64,000 nucleotides of DNA, taken from NCBI GenBank assembly GCA_023055505.1, contig JALIRH010000126.1, positions 434,001 to 498,000 of the forward strand, in the 5' to 3' direction. The translations under genes were made by a program, and so were the position numbers. The notes beneath the pieces were generated by a model, which did not search any database, was not told the origin of the DNA, and was given only the letters and a program-made list of their open reading frames with translations. Shown one piece after another: positions 14,194-25,700 of the stretch (positions are counted from its first letter, which is position 1; each line of letters opens with the position of its first letter). The DNA comes from Callipepla californica brunnescens. Lineage: Eukaryota > Chordata > Aves > Galliformes > Odontophoridae.

Positions 14194-15010
14194 AATCACA
14201 GAATCACATCGTGGTTTCTGGGCCCTCTGGGTCCATTATGCTGCAGACTCTGCCCTAGCAGGGTCAACCAGAACAGGGTGCCAGGCCCAAATCCAGGCAG
14301 CTCCTGAAAATCTCCAAAGAGGAGACTCCATGGCCTTTGGGCAGCCTGTGTCTGTGCTCTATCATCCAGACAGCATAGAAGTCCTGCCTGGATTTCACAG
14401 GAATCTCCTGTGCTCCCTTGCATCTTCCGTTCAGGTACTGATGCACACTGATGAGATTCCCTGGGTTTCCCCCTTGGGTGTCCAACCTCTCAGGCAATGG
14501 GAAGTCTGGGAAAAGTTTCTTCTCCTTTTCCCCTTGATGTCCCTGGCTAGATTTAATTCTGTCTGGGTTTTAGCTTTCCTGACCTGATTCCTGGCCACTC
14601 AGACAACTGCTCTGTACTACTCCCAGATAACCTGCTCCTGGTTCCACTCCTAATAGACTTTCATTCTGAGCTTAAATAGGTCCAGGAGCTCCTTGTTGAT
14701 CCACCGATTCCACTTTGCATTCTTGCCTGCCTTCCTTTTTCTTGGGATGCACTGCTTCTGGACTTGGAGGATATGGTTCTTAAATACCAACCAGCTTTCT
14801 TGGGACCCTCTTCCCTCCAGGGCTTTCTTCCATGTCATCCTGCCAATTGGTTCCCCAGAGAGTTCAAAGCCTGCTCTTCTGAAGTCCAGCAAGCTTGCTG
14901 CACACCCTCTTTGACACCCTGAGGATTTTGTAGTCCCTCTTGATATTCCTGAGGTTGCTGATGGCTGTGTCACTAGTGCCCACCATTATCACCAGTTCAC
15001 TGAGGATGCC
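14194..15010 (-). mobile_element. CR1 LINE with internal deletion of the RT core
   Basis: On the minus strand the high-coordinate end encodes SLLDFRRAGFELSGEPIGRM and WINKELLDLFKLRMKVY, the endonuclease-to-RT linker of CR1. From about 14500 downward it encodes GNPGNLISVHQYLNGRCKGA and SSLEIFRSCLD, the C-terminal end of the same ORF, and then the 3' UTR tail (GAATCACAGAATCAC at 14195). The reverse transcriptase core that should lie between is missing. Stops and frameshifts show the copy is old and dead. Confidence 0.85.
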
Positions 15011-15934
15011 TGGGAAAAAGAATATAAAATCAACAGTCATTGGATTGTTCCCTCATTTTAAACCAGATTAACAAAGCTCAAAAAGGGCAAGTCAGCGTCT
15101 TGTTTGATTTCACAGAAGACCTTTGACTGAGCACAGAAAAGCCGATAGCTGACTACATTTTGTGACAGAAATATTGACTGTGCTAGAATGCTGAATATAC
15201 CTCATGATTGCATTATATTGTTATATTATATTATTATTGTTATATTATTTTGGTTGCAGTGGTATTATGTTTTGGGTTGTTGTGGGTGTGGGTGGTGAGT
15301 GATATCAGTTCTTGGATCTGTTAAACTTCACACCTGGGTTCTGACTTTTCACAGGTCATCCTCGTTTACTGGCAACTCCCTGCACTGTGATACTGTGATT
15401 CCTTTTGACCTCTTATTTCACCCTTTTTTGTCGAACTGAATATGATTTGCATGTTAACTCTGTGGTGTGTCTGCCTTCCTAATAAATAGGGTAGTGAACC
15501 AAGGGACCCATCTAATATCTGTCAGATGTGGTCACAAAAGAAACCCAACATAAGGCCTTTGCAACATGATGTTACTGATGATTTTCAGTGTCAGAATTGT
15601 TGATTGTAACACCAGTCCAGGAGTTCTGTCCAAAACATGGTTGTTGGTTCATGTTGTGGAGTATCCTACACACACTATCCTGTGAAACTTTTATAGATTA
15701 TAACAATACTTGAACTTGCAAAAAAAAAAAGAAAAAAAAAAAACCCTCAGCATTTGAATTGCTTTGAAGATGCTCAAATGGAAAATTCTATTCATATTTA
15801 ACCTTGGAGCAATATGTAGTGCTGCAGTGCAGTAAAGTAATACCTTCACTCTGCCTAAATAGAGTGTTCAGCTTTGATAACCACAGGACAGAGAATCTCT
15901 ATGATACTGAAGCCTTGAACACAGACAGAGTAAC
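15011..15934. other. Intergenic, low-complexity TTATA-rich DNA
   Basis: A TTATA/TTATTA-rich stretch lies at about 15208-15256 and an A-rich tract at 15720-15743. No coding or RNA feature was recognised. Confidence 0.5.
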
Positions 15935-15935
15935 T

Positions 15936-16396
15936 TGACATGCCAATGAGTTATGTCAAGCAGATATTCCCTTTATTTACAGTGCTGGATGTATGGGGAT
16001 TGCTCACCAGACTTGCACACCAAAGAGAAAACGATTGCATATTTAAAGGCATGGCACATACATATTCATTACATTTCAAGGACATGGGCAGAAATTCCAA
16101 GAAATGATTTACATCTCTGGTGGTCATAGGATTAAAGCTAATAGTCATTTTTGCTGTAAATTTCAGACCTTTAAAGAGGGGTAGCCCAAACTGGCTCTCA
16201 CTGATGTTATATTGAGCTGAGGCATGTGTTTTGCCATTTTATCTTCAAAACCAGGACATTTCTTCTACTTTCTTATCTTCACTTGACAACAAGTTTTGCG
16301 GCCTCTGCATTTTGTTCTTGAGCTGGCATTTATGCAAGTCTCCTGTCCTTCAGCTTATATCTGCTCAAGTTGTTCTTAGTATAGTCTCATGATTCA
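15936..16396 (-). mobile_element. Solo LTR of an endogenous retrovirus (copy A)
   Basis: On the minus strand it runs from TGAATCATGAGACTATAC to ACTCATTGGCATGTCA, with the TG...CA ends of a retroviral LTR and an AATAAA polyadenylation signal (TGTAAATAAAGGGAA) near the 3' end. It matches copy B (21141-21601) over its whole length with about a dozen differences, nearly all transitions. No internal retroviral genes flank it. The bases next to the two ends (AACT and TCAT) do not form a clear target duplication. An ORF of about 65 codons shared by both copies is part of the LTR and not a gene. Confidence 0.75.
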
Positions 16397-17410
16397 TCAT
16401 TACTGCTTGCTTCCCCTCCAAGTGGATATACCAGTAAGGGAGTTTGGGGCTGTTTGGCCCTGGGCTGTGGATTTAGAAGCTCTGTTTGAGTGAAAGCACT
16501 GATCATGACTGGGGTCAGTAGCACATACTCCTCTGCCAGAGCTGCAGCCTTAGCTTGGAGTGGAGTGCTGACCACTCTGCATGGAGAGTCAATTAGAATT
16601 AGTGCCCTTTTCTCCTGAAGCTGGCAAATCCAGTGTGCCCTGTCATGCAAGCTACTGTTCTGGCTGTTATAGCACACGGCATGTGTACAGGTGACACCCA
16701 CACTATGTGTGGCTGGGGCCCTCCCTGAGCCTCCTGAGAGGCTCCTGAGAACTGAGAGTAACCAGCATTTCCCCAACACTGTTGTGTTATACATGTATAA
16801 ATATATATATATACACATGTATATATAAAATTATGTTAATAAGCTCAGCCTTTTCTATCTATGCTTTTGAGAAAGTATATGTAATTTTCCGTGGGATGAT
16901 GAATACATTTTCAAATTAAGTGACCATAAAAAAATGTAAATTCACCAAAGATGGGGCCATCAAATGATATCCAGACAAAATGCTGAACGACTGCAACTCT
17001 TTGTGCATGATACTTCTTTTCCCTTTTTTCAAGATACCTTGCTGTTTGTTTAAAAATCCCATGAGAAGAGTTCTTCTGGTAAACAGACCGAAACAGCCAT
17101 ACTGGATTGGACAGAAGATGCCTTAGGGCCAAGTCTTTATTGTCTTTTCAGGAAGTTTTAAAGCTACCTTACAGTCAGTGTGCTACTCCACGCAGACTCG
17201 TTCACGTTCAGCCACAGGCACCTCACACATCAGCCTTTCTGGGACATGCAGACAAACTGCTAGCATGCCTCTGCTATACTCAATAATTTAGAGCAGGCTT
17301 TGGGATCTAAAGATGTGTAAAGCAATTGGTATCCCATCTCTTACACAGCTGGATATTAGAGGCATCAGAGGAAGGTTATTGACTACTAATGGTGAAGAGT
17401 GCTGAAATCA
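16397..17410. other. Intergenic, no gene recognised
   Basis: Chance ORFs of 143 and 73 codons occur on the minus strand with no recognised homology. An AT-rich tract ATATATATATATACACATGT lies near 16800-16828. Confidence 0.5.
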
Positions 17411-17412
17411 AC

Positions 17413-17955
17413 TAGAATCATAGAATCATTGAATAATTTAGGTTGAAGGAGACCTCTTGATGTCATCTAATCCAATCCATTGCTGAAAGAGGGTCTAATT
17501 GTATACGTTTGCTCAGGAATGTTTCTAATCAAATATTCAACAACTCCAAGGCTAGAGATCCCAAAAGCTGCCTGAACACATTCCAGTGTTTGACTACCCT
17601 TGTAATAAAAATATTTTCCTTATATCTAATCGGCATTTCCTATGTTCAAAATTGTGCCCACAGCCTTTTTCCCCTATTGTTCTGCACATCTGTTATGAAT
17701 TTGCTCAGCCTGGATCCACCTACTCTGAAACTTCTGTTCAGGTACCAACTTGGTTGTTCCTCCTAATCTAGTGTTGTCCACAGACTTGCTGAGAATGCAT
17801 ATTGTCTTGCCATTGGGGTTATTAATGAAGACATTAAACAGCGTGAACTTCAATGTCAGCCCCTGAGGATGATCACGACATTTTGCCCTATTATCTTCCC
17901 AGGGACTGAACAGAGGCTGACTGGCCTTTAAGTGACCTGGATCCTGTGTCTGCAA
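17413..17955 (-). mobile_element. CR1 LINE, 3' half
   Basis: The plus strand begins AATCATAGAATCATTGAATA, the reverse complement of the CR1 tail. The minus strand reads back through the 3' UTR into reverse-transcriptase sequence LTLKFTLFNVFINNPNGK and ILSKSVDNTRLGGTTKL, equivalent to the CR1 LGPVLFNVFIND and LSKFADDTKLGG motifs. The catalytic FADD is degraded to SVDN, so the copy is dead. 5' truncated. Confidence 0.85.
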
Positions 17956-19152
17956 TCCTTGAAGATGGATGAAGACTTACTACAAATGTAATTTCCCTGT
18001 AGGCTGCAGTGGTTAATAATTATTTTATTCTTTATACATAAGAACTTACAAACTTCATAGATAGTATATGCAGACTTCCATTAAATAAAAAAATACTGAC
18101 AATTTCTTCTCTCTGAAAGCAAATTGGGTTAGCAAAGTCATGGGGATGAAACCATTTCTTTCAATTGTTGTTCCTGAATATCAGCCAGTACCAATTTTTA
18201 GACATTATACTTATCACTAACACATCTTTATTAGGTCCCTACAGAATACCTTGTGATCTTCTCTCATCTTGCCAAATGAAATAATTTCCAGCCATCTGCA
18301 AGATTAATTGACTGACTGACTCACTGTTAACATTTTTTTCTCAATGATTGTACTCATACAAAACACATGGGGTTCTATCAGACATTGGTCCTATCATGTT
18401 CCCTGAGATGTTTTAGAAGACTATTCTTAAAATACTATTTTTCTTAAATTTTTACAAGATTAACTGATATTGAAATAAAACTGTGTGATCTGTGATTCTC
18501 CAGTTCCCTACCTTTTCTTTCTTTCTTTGTTTTTTAATAGCTAGAACAGTTGTTACCCTGCAGGTCTCTAGGGTAGCTGCTGATTTTAACCAGAGATTGC
18601 ATATTTTGATAGCTGTTAAATCCTTTCTGTCTTCAGCACCTGCAGAGATTTTGGATAGGCACCAGAGAGTTCTAGTGAGCTGCTGTTCAATTTGCCAGTT
18701 TGTTCCAGCCTCTTTTCCCTCTATTCATGGTCTATCTTCTTTACTTGAAATTACTGATCTTAGATTGGTGAATGTATAATTTTGTTGTGACATGGCAGGT
18801 TGGGGTTATTCAAAGAATTCTTTATTTACATTTTTATTGTCTTTTAGATAGCATGTCTTGGGCTTGGGGATAACTAATTCACTTCTCACCTCCTCCACTT
18901 CTGACTTTCTGACCTCCTCCCAATGGACCTGGAAAGTTCCACTGTGTTTGTTGTATCCCTTGCAATTATTCTACAAATCCCCGCTTCTATCTTCCATCTT
19001 CTTTTCTGCATACTGTACTGATGATTTTCCATTTTCCTGTTGACTTCTCTTGGGTCAAATTTCTTTCTTCTGAATGAGACTAAGTGCACTTTAACTTTTT
19101 TTACTTACTTAGTCACTTTCCTCAGCTACTGGTTTAGATTTTATATTCATCT

Positions 19153-19211
<59 letters not shown>

Positions 19212-19744
19212 TCATTGCATCATGTTTCACATGAGGTAAAACTTCTAAGATGCTTTCATTATTACACAAAAAATCCAGCTATAAATAATGGTCTGTGGAA
19301 AACACAACAAATCATGAAATCTTTCGCTGTCAAGAAACCATGTTGCTTAGTACAATAAAGTTACTTCTGTTAATTAAGGATCATTATTCACTTCATCAAT
19401 GGAGACTGTAGTGGAATTATTTAGAGATGGGGAAATGAGAGATTTTTCATCAAGAAAAGTTTAAAGCAGTAATCCTGAAGTCAGCTTTAACAATATCTAG
19501 AGACAGCAAAAATTTCAAAGCACTTGACAATAGCCTTTAAGGTGAAGGATAAATACTGAGGGAGGAAAAAAAACAAACCACACACGTATAAAAACAGGTT
19601 TTGGATTTATAGATTGCTACAGGTACTAAAGGTGCTTATGTTCTTCAATTTCTATAAATCTTTCTGTGTGAACTTGTTTATCCAGACGAAGATTTGCTAA
19701 TAGTCCTGATACTGCAGCCTGCAGAGTAAAGTTGTAGATTACTT
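17956..19744. other. Intergenic, no gene recognised
   Basis: AT-rich sequence with a long AT dinucleotide tract (19156-19206). The open frames present show no family signature. Confidence 0.5.
19156..19206. repeat. (TA)n microsatellite, about 25 units
   Basis: An uninterrupted alternating TA tract of about 50 bp, likely polymorphic and able to extrude as a cruciform. Confidence 0.95.
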
Positions 19745-21100
19745 TCCTAAAGATTACTTATGAACTTGCTCTTGTGAAATCTCATCAAGTTCCTCCCTGC
19801 CCAGCTCTCTAGTCTGTCCGTGTCTTGTTGAACAATAGTACAGCCTTCTGGTGTATCAGCCACTCCTCCCAGCTTTGAATCCTCAGCAAATTTGCTGAGG
19901 ATGGACTCAATCCCTTTGTCCAGGTTGCTGATAAAGATGTTGGACAAGACCAGATCCAGTGCCAACTTCTGGGGAGCACAACTAGTTACAGACCTCCAAC
20001 CAGACTCTGCCACTGACAACAACCTTCTGAGCTCTGCCAGTCAAACAGTTGTCAATTTACCTCACCATCCACTCATCTAGCCTCACTTTCTAAGTTTCAT
20101 AACGAGGATGGTGTGGGATACAGCGTCAAATGCCTTGTTAAAGTCAAGGCATGCAACATGCACCGCTCTCCCCCCATCTACCCAGCCACTGATGACATCA
20201 TAGAAGGCTACCACTTTGGTCAAGCATGACTTTCCTTTGGTGAATCCATGTTGACTATGTATGATAACCTTTCTCTCTTCCAATTGCTTGGAGAAGATAT
20301 CCAGAACATCCTTTCCAGGGACGGAAGTGAAGCTGACTAGCCTGCAGTTACTCAAATCTGCTTTATTGCCCTTTTAAAGACTGGAGTGACAGTGGCTATC
20401 CTTCCGTCTTCAGGCATCTCTCCCATTTGCAGATCATAGAGAGTGGTTCAGCGATCACCTCTTTCATTTCTCTCAGCAGATGTGGGTGCATCCGATAAGG
20501 GCCCACGGATCTGTGTGCATTAATTTTGGCTAGATGCTCTCTGGTATGATCCTCCTTGAACAAGGGGAAGCCTTCCCTTCCCCAGATTCTGTCTTACCTG
20601 CAGGGTCTGGGATTCCTGAGGGCTAGTCTTAGCAATTAAGACTGAAGCTTTTCGTTTATCAGTGAGTTTCTCACTCATCCCCACAGGCCTCTTGCCAACA
20701 TTTCCCACTTCCTTACATGCACTGATCTTAAGCTCGAACGTGAAATTTAAGGACCAACACGCTCTCTCCCCCTTACCCTCTAGCGCTCCTAGCCCACGTG
20801 ATACCACCAAGTAGGTCTTTGAAGAGGTCAAACTTGGCTCTCCTGAAGTCCAGGCTAACACTCCCACTTATCACTTTGATTCTTCCACACAAGATCTTGA
20901 ACTCCACCATCTCATGATCACTGCATCCCAAGCTGCCCCCAACCTTCACATCTCCCACCAGCCCTTCCCTGTTAGTAAAAACAAAGTAGCACAGCCCTCC
21001 TCATTATCTCCTCCACCACCTGTGTCAGAAAGTTATCATCAACACATTGCTCTCCCCTCTCCCTCTCCTCCATGTAATGTTTTCAAAGATGACTTAGTGT
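19745..21100 (-). mobile_element. CR1 LINE, internal segment (endonuclease end to mid-RT)
   Basis: Minus-strand segments in order: GDVKVGGSLGCSDHEMVEF and LDFRRAKFDLFKDLLG (end of endonuclease, linker), then HSQHGFTKGKSCLTKVVAFY and DFNKAFDAVSHTI (RT), then DLVLSNIFISNLDKGIESIL, SKFAEDSKLGGVADTPEGC and LESWAGRNLMRFHKSK. The catalytic FADD reads FAED. Several stops and frame changes interrupt the ORF. The element stops inside the RT C-terminal region at about 19745 and lacks its 3' end, which CR1 insertions normally keep, so a later deletion or rearrangement is likely. Confidence 0.9.
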
Positions 21101-21140
21101 TTTACTAGGATTGTACATGGAGCAAGTACATTTTTAATAC

Positions 21141-21601
21141 TGAGTCATAAGACTATACTGAGAATAACTTGAGCAGATATAAGCTGAAGGACAGGAGGCT
21201 TGCATAAATGCCAGCTCAAGAACAAAATGCAGAGGCCGCAAAACTTGTTGTCAAGTGAAGATAAGAAAGTAGAAGAAATGTCCTGGTTTTGAAGATAAAA
21301 TGGCAAAACACATGCCTCAGCTCAATGTAACATCAGTGAGAACCAGTTTGGGCTACCCCTTTTTAAAGGTCTGAAATTTACAGCAAAAATGACTATTAGC
21401 TTTAATCCTATGACCACCAGAGATGTAAATCATTTCTTGGAATTTCTGCCCATGTCCTTGAAATGTAATGAATATGTATGTGCTATGCCCTTAAATATGC
21501 AATCGTTTTCTCTTTGGTGTGCATGTTTGGTGAGCAATCCCCATACATCCAGCACTGTAAATAAAGGGAATATCTGCTTGACATAACTCATTGGCATGTC
21601 A
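21141..21601 (+). mobile_element. Solo LTR of an endogenous retrovirus (copy B)
   Basis: Runs from TGAGTCATAAGACTATAC to ACTCATTGGCATGTCA with TG...CA ends, flanked by ATAC on both sides (21137-21140 and 21602-21605), a plausible 4-bp target duplication. An AATAAA signal lies about 45 bp before the 3' end. It is nearly identical to copy A in opposite orientation 4.7 kb away. No internal region follows, so it is a solo LTR, the usual product of LTR-LTR recombination. Confidence 0.8.
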
Positions 21602-21990
21602 ATACTTTGTTGACTTCCTCAGCTTCAAATCTGTGGAAAACATTTTGTTTGTTTTGTTTTTTATTTTCTTTTTCTTTTCTCCACAGACATTTTTGTCATT
21701 TTCCCACCTATTCTCTAGGAGAAGCATAGCATCCGGTACTTCTATGCTGCACCTCTTCTCGTGAAACAAACCAGACAAATTTCCTGGATTCCTTAATGAA
21801 GTTGGCTCTCTTTCCTTGTCCTCCTATATACAAACTTTGGACTCTTTATGTATATAAGGACTCTTTATATAAATAAGACCTTTCAAGAACATCCTGAGAT
21901 TCTCAGCTCTTCTGAGGAAAACAAACATCTGTAATCTAACTGAACTGGTACTTTTCAAGCCCGGATACACATGAAACATCATTCTGCCCC

Positions 21991-22721
21991 TGTGGTGGTT
22001 GAAATTTAGGTAGACCCTGCCTCTGCTTTGCTTCTGTGGGAATATAATGTTTCTGCAGAGGAACAAGATAAGAATTTAGTAAATGGTCTCTGTGGCCATC
22101 TAGCATCACAGAGATTAGAAACAAAGACTGTAAGTTGATTAGGAATGTAAGGTACAGCTAGTAACAATTTATGTTTAGCCAGTATGAATGTAGAAGTAAT
22201 ATTTTGTCTCAAGATACACCCGAGGAGGTGAGGGGAAGTTGGAACTTGTCTATCTGAAGAGGCATTCTGAAGACCTGACACCCCGCAGTGCTCTTTGTTT
22301 ATCAAAAGAAAGGTCCTTTGGACAAAAGGGAAGAGGCCTTAGAGAGAATCACCATGTACATACAAAGAGTTGTGAGACATCTTGAAAACAACAGGATGGT
22401 GACCGGCTGGCAGCAAGATACAGTAAGAATCAGAATGTAATTTACAAATGTAAACCTTGGCTGGCACAAGGTAGAATATGAATTAACAAGAGGCAGAATG
22501 TAATTAACAAATGTAAATTTGGTAAGACTGTGAACCTGGAATATCCAGTCAATGGGAAAACAGGGCAGGGGCTAGTTTATGGGAAAAATTGTATAAAAGC
22601 TTGTAATGGTGTTCCCATAGATGCAGATCTGTTGGCAGGATGCCCACCACTGCAATTGCGAATTAAAAACTTCTTCACCAGAAATCCTGAATCCTAAAAA
22701 TTATCTCAGATGTTTCTGACA
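21991..22721 (+). mobile_element. LTR-like element (probable second ERV family, solo LTR)
   Basis: The 3' part looks like an LTR: a TATA box GTATAAAAGC (about 22591), an ATTAAA-type signal in GCGAATTAAAAACTTCTTC (about 22660), and an end ...GATGTTTCTGACA. A start at 21991 (TGTGGTGG) gives TG...CA ends, but no matching target duplication was found and the 5' limit is uncertain. A U3-like part carries a partial internal duplication (CAGAATGTAATTTACAAATG near 22432 and CAGAATGTAATTAACAAATG near 22494). No primer-binding site or gag follows. Confidence 0.6.
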
Positions 22722-25700
22722 TTCCCTTCTTCCTCTTCATGGGAGAGACATCCAGTCACAGTCTGTGAACGATGCAAAAGGACTCCAGTCTGTTGGCAAT
22801 AGGTAGAGAAGGAATCAGCAAGTAAAATTGGTGTACTGTGGCATCTAAATAGCTTTGAGGATCTTCATGTTGAGGGAAGTTGTGTGATTATGTTGTTTGG
22901 AGTGTAATAATTACCAGAACTACAGAAGTCTATTTTCTATTTTTAACGTTGATTGGATTTGGTTGCAAATGTGGCTTTGAGCCAATGTAATATTCTAATC
23001 ATTTCTCTTTTAATCTGCCTTTTGGACTCTCAGAAATACTTTCCAAATCCCTCAGAAGTGTTCACATTCACGCCTCATACTTGTAGGACTTTAAAACTAC
23101 TAATGTTAATGGTCACCTTTCATGAATCTAAGGGAAAAGAAATGTCTCTTAAGTAACTACAAAATGATGCAAAGTTCTCCCTCAAATGAATATTTCTTTG
23201 GAGATTCAACAGCTGATATTCTACTGAACTTGTTTTGCCTGTGGGCACTCATAATAGCTCTCAAAAAAGGTTTGAGCTATAAAGCAGAAAGCTGGAGGAA
23301 ATTAGGTTTATTTTGCTGTTAATGGAAAGAGGTAAAATCATACAGTAAATAACTGGTTTTCATTTTTAAATGATCAAAAGATATTAATAAAATTTTCGAG
23401 ACTGAATGATTCATTTGCTATGAACATGAAAGGGCGCTGCATACTAACAGTACATTTCTGGGATAATCATAAGAGAGAATTTAATGAAATTACTTCAGAG
23501 AAATGCAGCAGTAAATATATGTAATGAGCCAGCAAAAGGAGTCAGGAGACAAGGTGCTCCCATAGATATGAGTCAATAAGTGCATTAGTGAAAGGAAGAA
23601 TAGGATCTTAGAGAGAAAATTGTTTACAGTGATCAGAAAAGAGAACAGAAATCATTTGCACAAAATTAGACCAAGGGATATTTTTCTCCCTAACTGTATT
23701 AGAATATCTGCACTTCTATAGAGGCCAAAAATGGTAGTTAAAACACTATGCTCTTACTGCCAGATGAAGGAGCTGTGAAGGCTGATGTGTACTATGAAAT
23801 GAGGTTGTTCACCTGCATGTACTGCATTATCAACCAGCACACAAAGATCAGTTCAGCTTCAGGATGGCCATTCAGCTGGAGCTTAATGTTAAAATATGCA
23901 TCACTTCAGATGAAGTCCAGACTAAATGAACCAGAAACTCCTCTGTTCTTACATATGTGTGGTGAACAGTTGCTGCCCATCTGGTTACAACTCTCCTCCT
24001 CTCATGGGCTCAGGCTGCAAGGGTGATTTCTAACAAAGCAAACTCAGATGCACGCAGGTAATAGAGAGCAGAGCAGAGCACAGCTCTTGCCTCTTTTCCT
24101 TTTAGGCTTTTGTGGATGCAAAATAAACTGCTGTCAGAGATGTACTTCCTATATACTCCAGCCAGGTGCGGTCTGTACAAACACACTGTGTGGTCGATGC
24201 CTTTCCTGCCCCCTGTGTCTTTTTCTCACCAATATTTGCAATATTCTAGGCACCTCCTATATACAGTTCAGGGAAGTGAGGGCACTATTTAACTGCCTCA
24301 ATTTGGACAAGGGAAATTAATATCTCAGGCAGTCACTTGTATGTTCTGCTAAATTGTCTTGTCTGGAAGGATAAGTAAAGATCTACCATGGTAACTTACA
24401 CCATGTAAATGTATATTACATTTAAAATGCTTAGCCTACATGTAATCAGTATGTGAAGGCATCTAAGACATGAATCTAAACTATATCCTCATCTGCAGTG
24501 TACACACTTCCTGGGAAATAAACTCTGGAAAACAGTGCAAATTAAGCACTGTAGAGAGACCATGGGAAGAAGACGTTCCCCTGAAATCAGACACTGCATG
24601 GCATGGAGCAAAGATATTATGAGTTCTGCCTATGACAACGAATGGACCTGGACTGGATGTGTTTTAGGAGCAGATTCCAAGGAGCACTCTTGCAGAAAAT
24701 AAATGAGAAGGACTCTTGCCTAGAGCTGCTGTCTAGGAAGCATTAACAGGCAGGCTATGAAATTAGGAAGCTGGCAACTGGAATTATTTCCTTAGAGCAG
24801 AAAAGGGGCTCTGAGTGATACTGTACTTCTGTAAGTACTCATTCTGAACACTGAGGCAGATTTGAGTGTCTAATTGGTTGATTACACAAAATTTCAGTAG
24901 GAAAGGATGCTCCATTTTAGTCTTCTCTGGTTCTTAAATTTTTCTGTCAAGTGTTAATGGATTTTGGTGGAAAAATATATTTAGAAAATTGCTACACTAA
25001 AAAATGATATTGATCTTTCAAGGACTGGGAGTTCTGTGGGCTACCTCGAATTGCCAGATCCTTGACCATGCCTGAGCATCCACCTTCATTTTTTCCAAGA
25101 GCTGCCTGTTTTTTCCTTCACAGCATCTGCAAATGGTAGAAGTCTTCACCATAAAGTAAATATGGAGCAGAGATAGTTTATCAGTTCAGGAGGTGTATGC
25201 ATGATGCTGAATCACACATCATTCGGTGTAGAAAAGCTGGGAAATTATAGGAAAGTAAAAGATAGGTAAGTAGGTAGGTAGATAGATAGATAGATAGATA
25301 GATTTAAAAAAAATGCCGTGTGCCAGCATTGCCACCTACTGGCTCAAGCTGAACTGTTGGCAGCAGCCAGCAAAAGCCATCAGTCCATGTCTGAGCTGCA
25401 GAGAAATATATGAGAAACACTACCAGGGCATGCAAGGAAAGCAGCCAGCAGATAGTACTGGCCATTTTTTGGGAGACTGTTGGAAGGATGCTTTATTTAC
25501 TAATACAATCACAGTATTATTATCACACAGCTTCTGGGTGGCTAAAGAAGCTGAAAGTCTTTGGCCTGGGGGAAGGAGGGTATCTCAGCAGATGACAGAG
25601 AACAATCAAGGGGATACCAAGGAGAGAGCAAGGAACAATCGCTTTCCTGTACAGTACCAGAGATAGTGAATATAGGATAAAATTAGCTGGAAACTCCTGC

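Noticed and set aside
15951..16148. 65-codon ORF with an almost identical twin at 21389-21586
   Set aside because: The pair is conserved only because both are parts of the same LTR; the whole 461 bp is duplicated, not just the frame.
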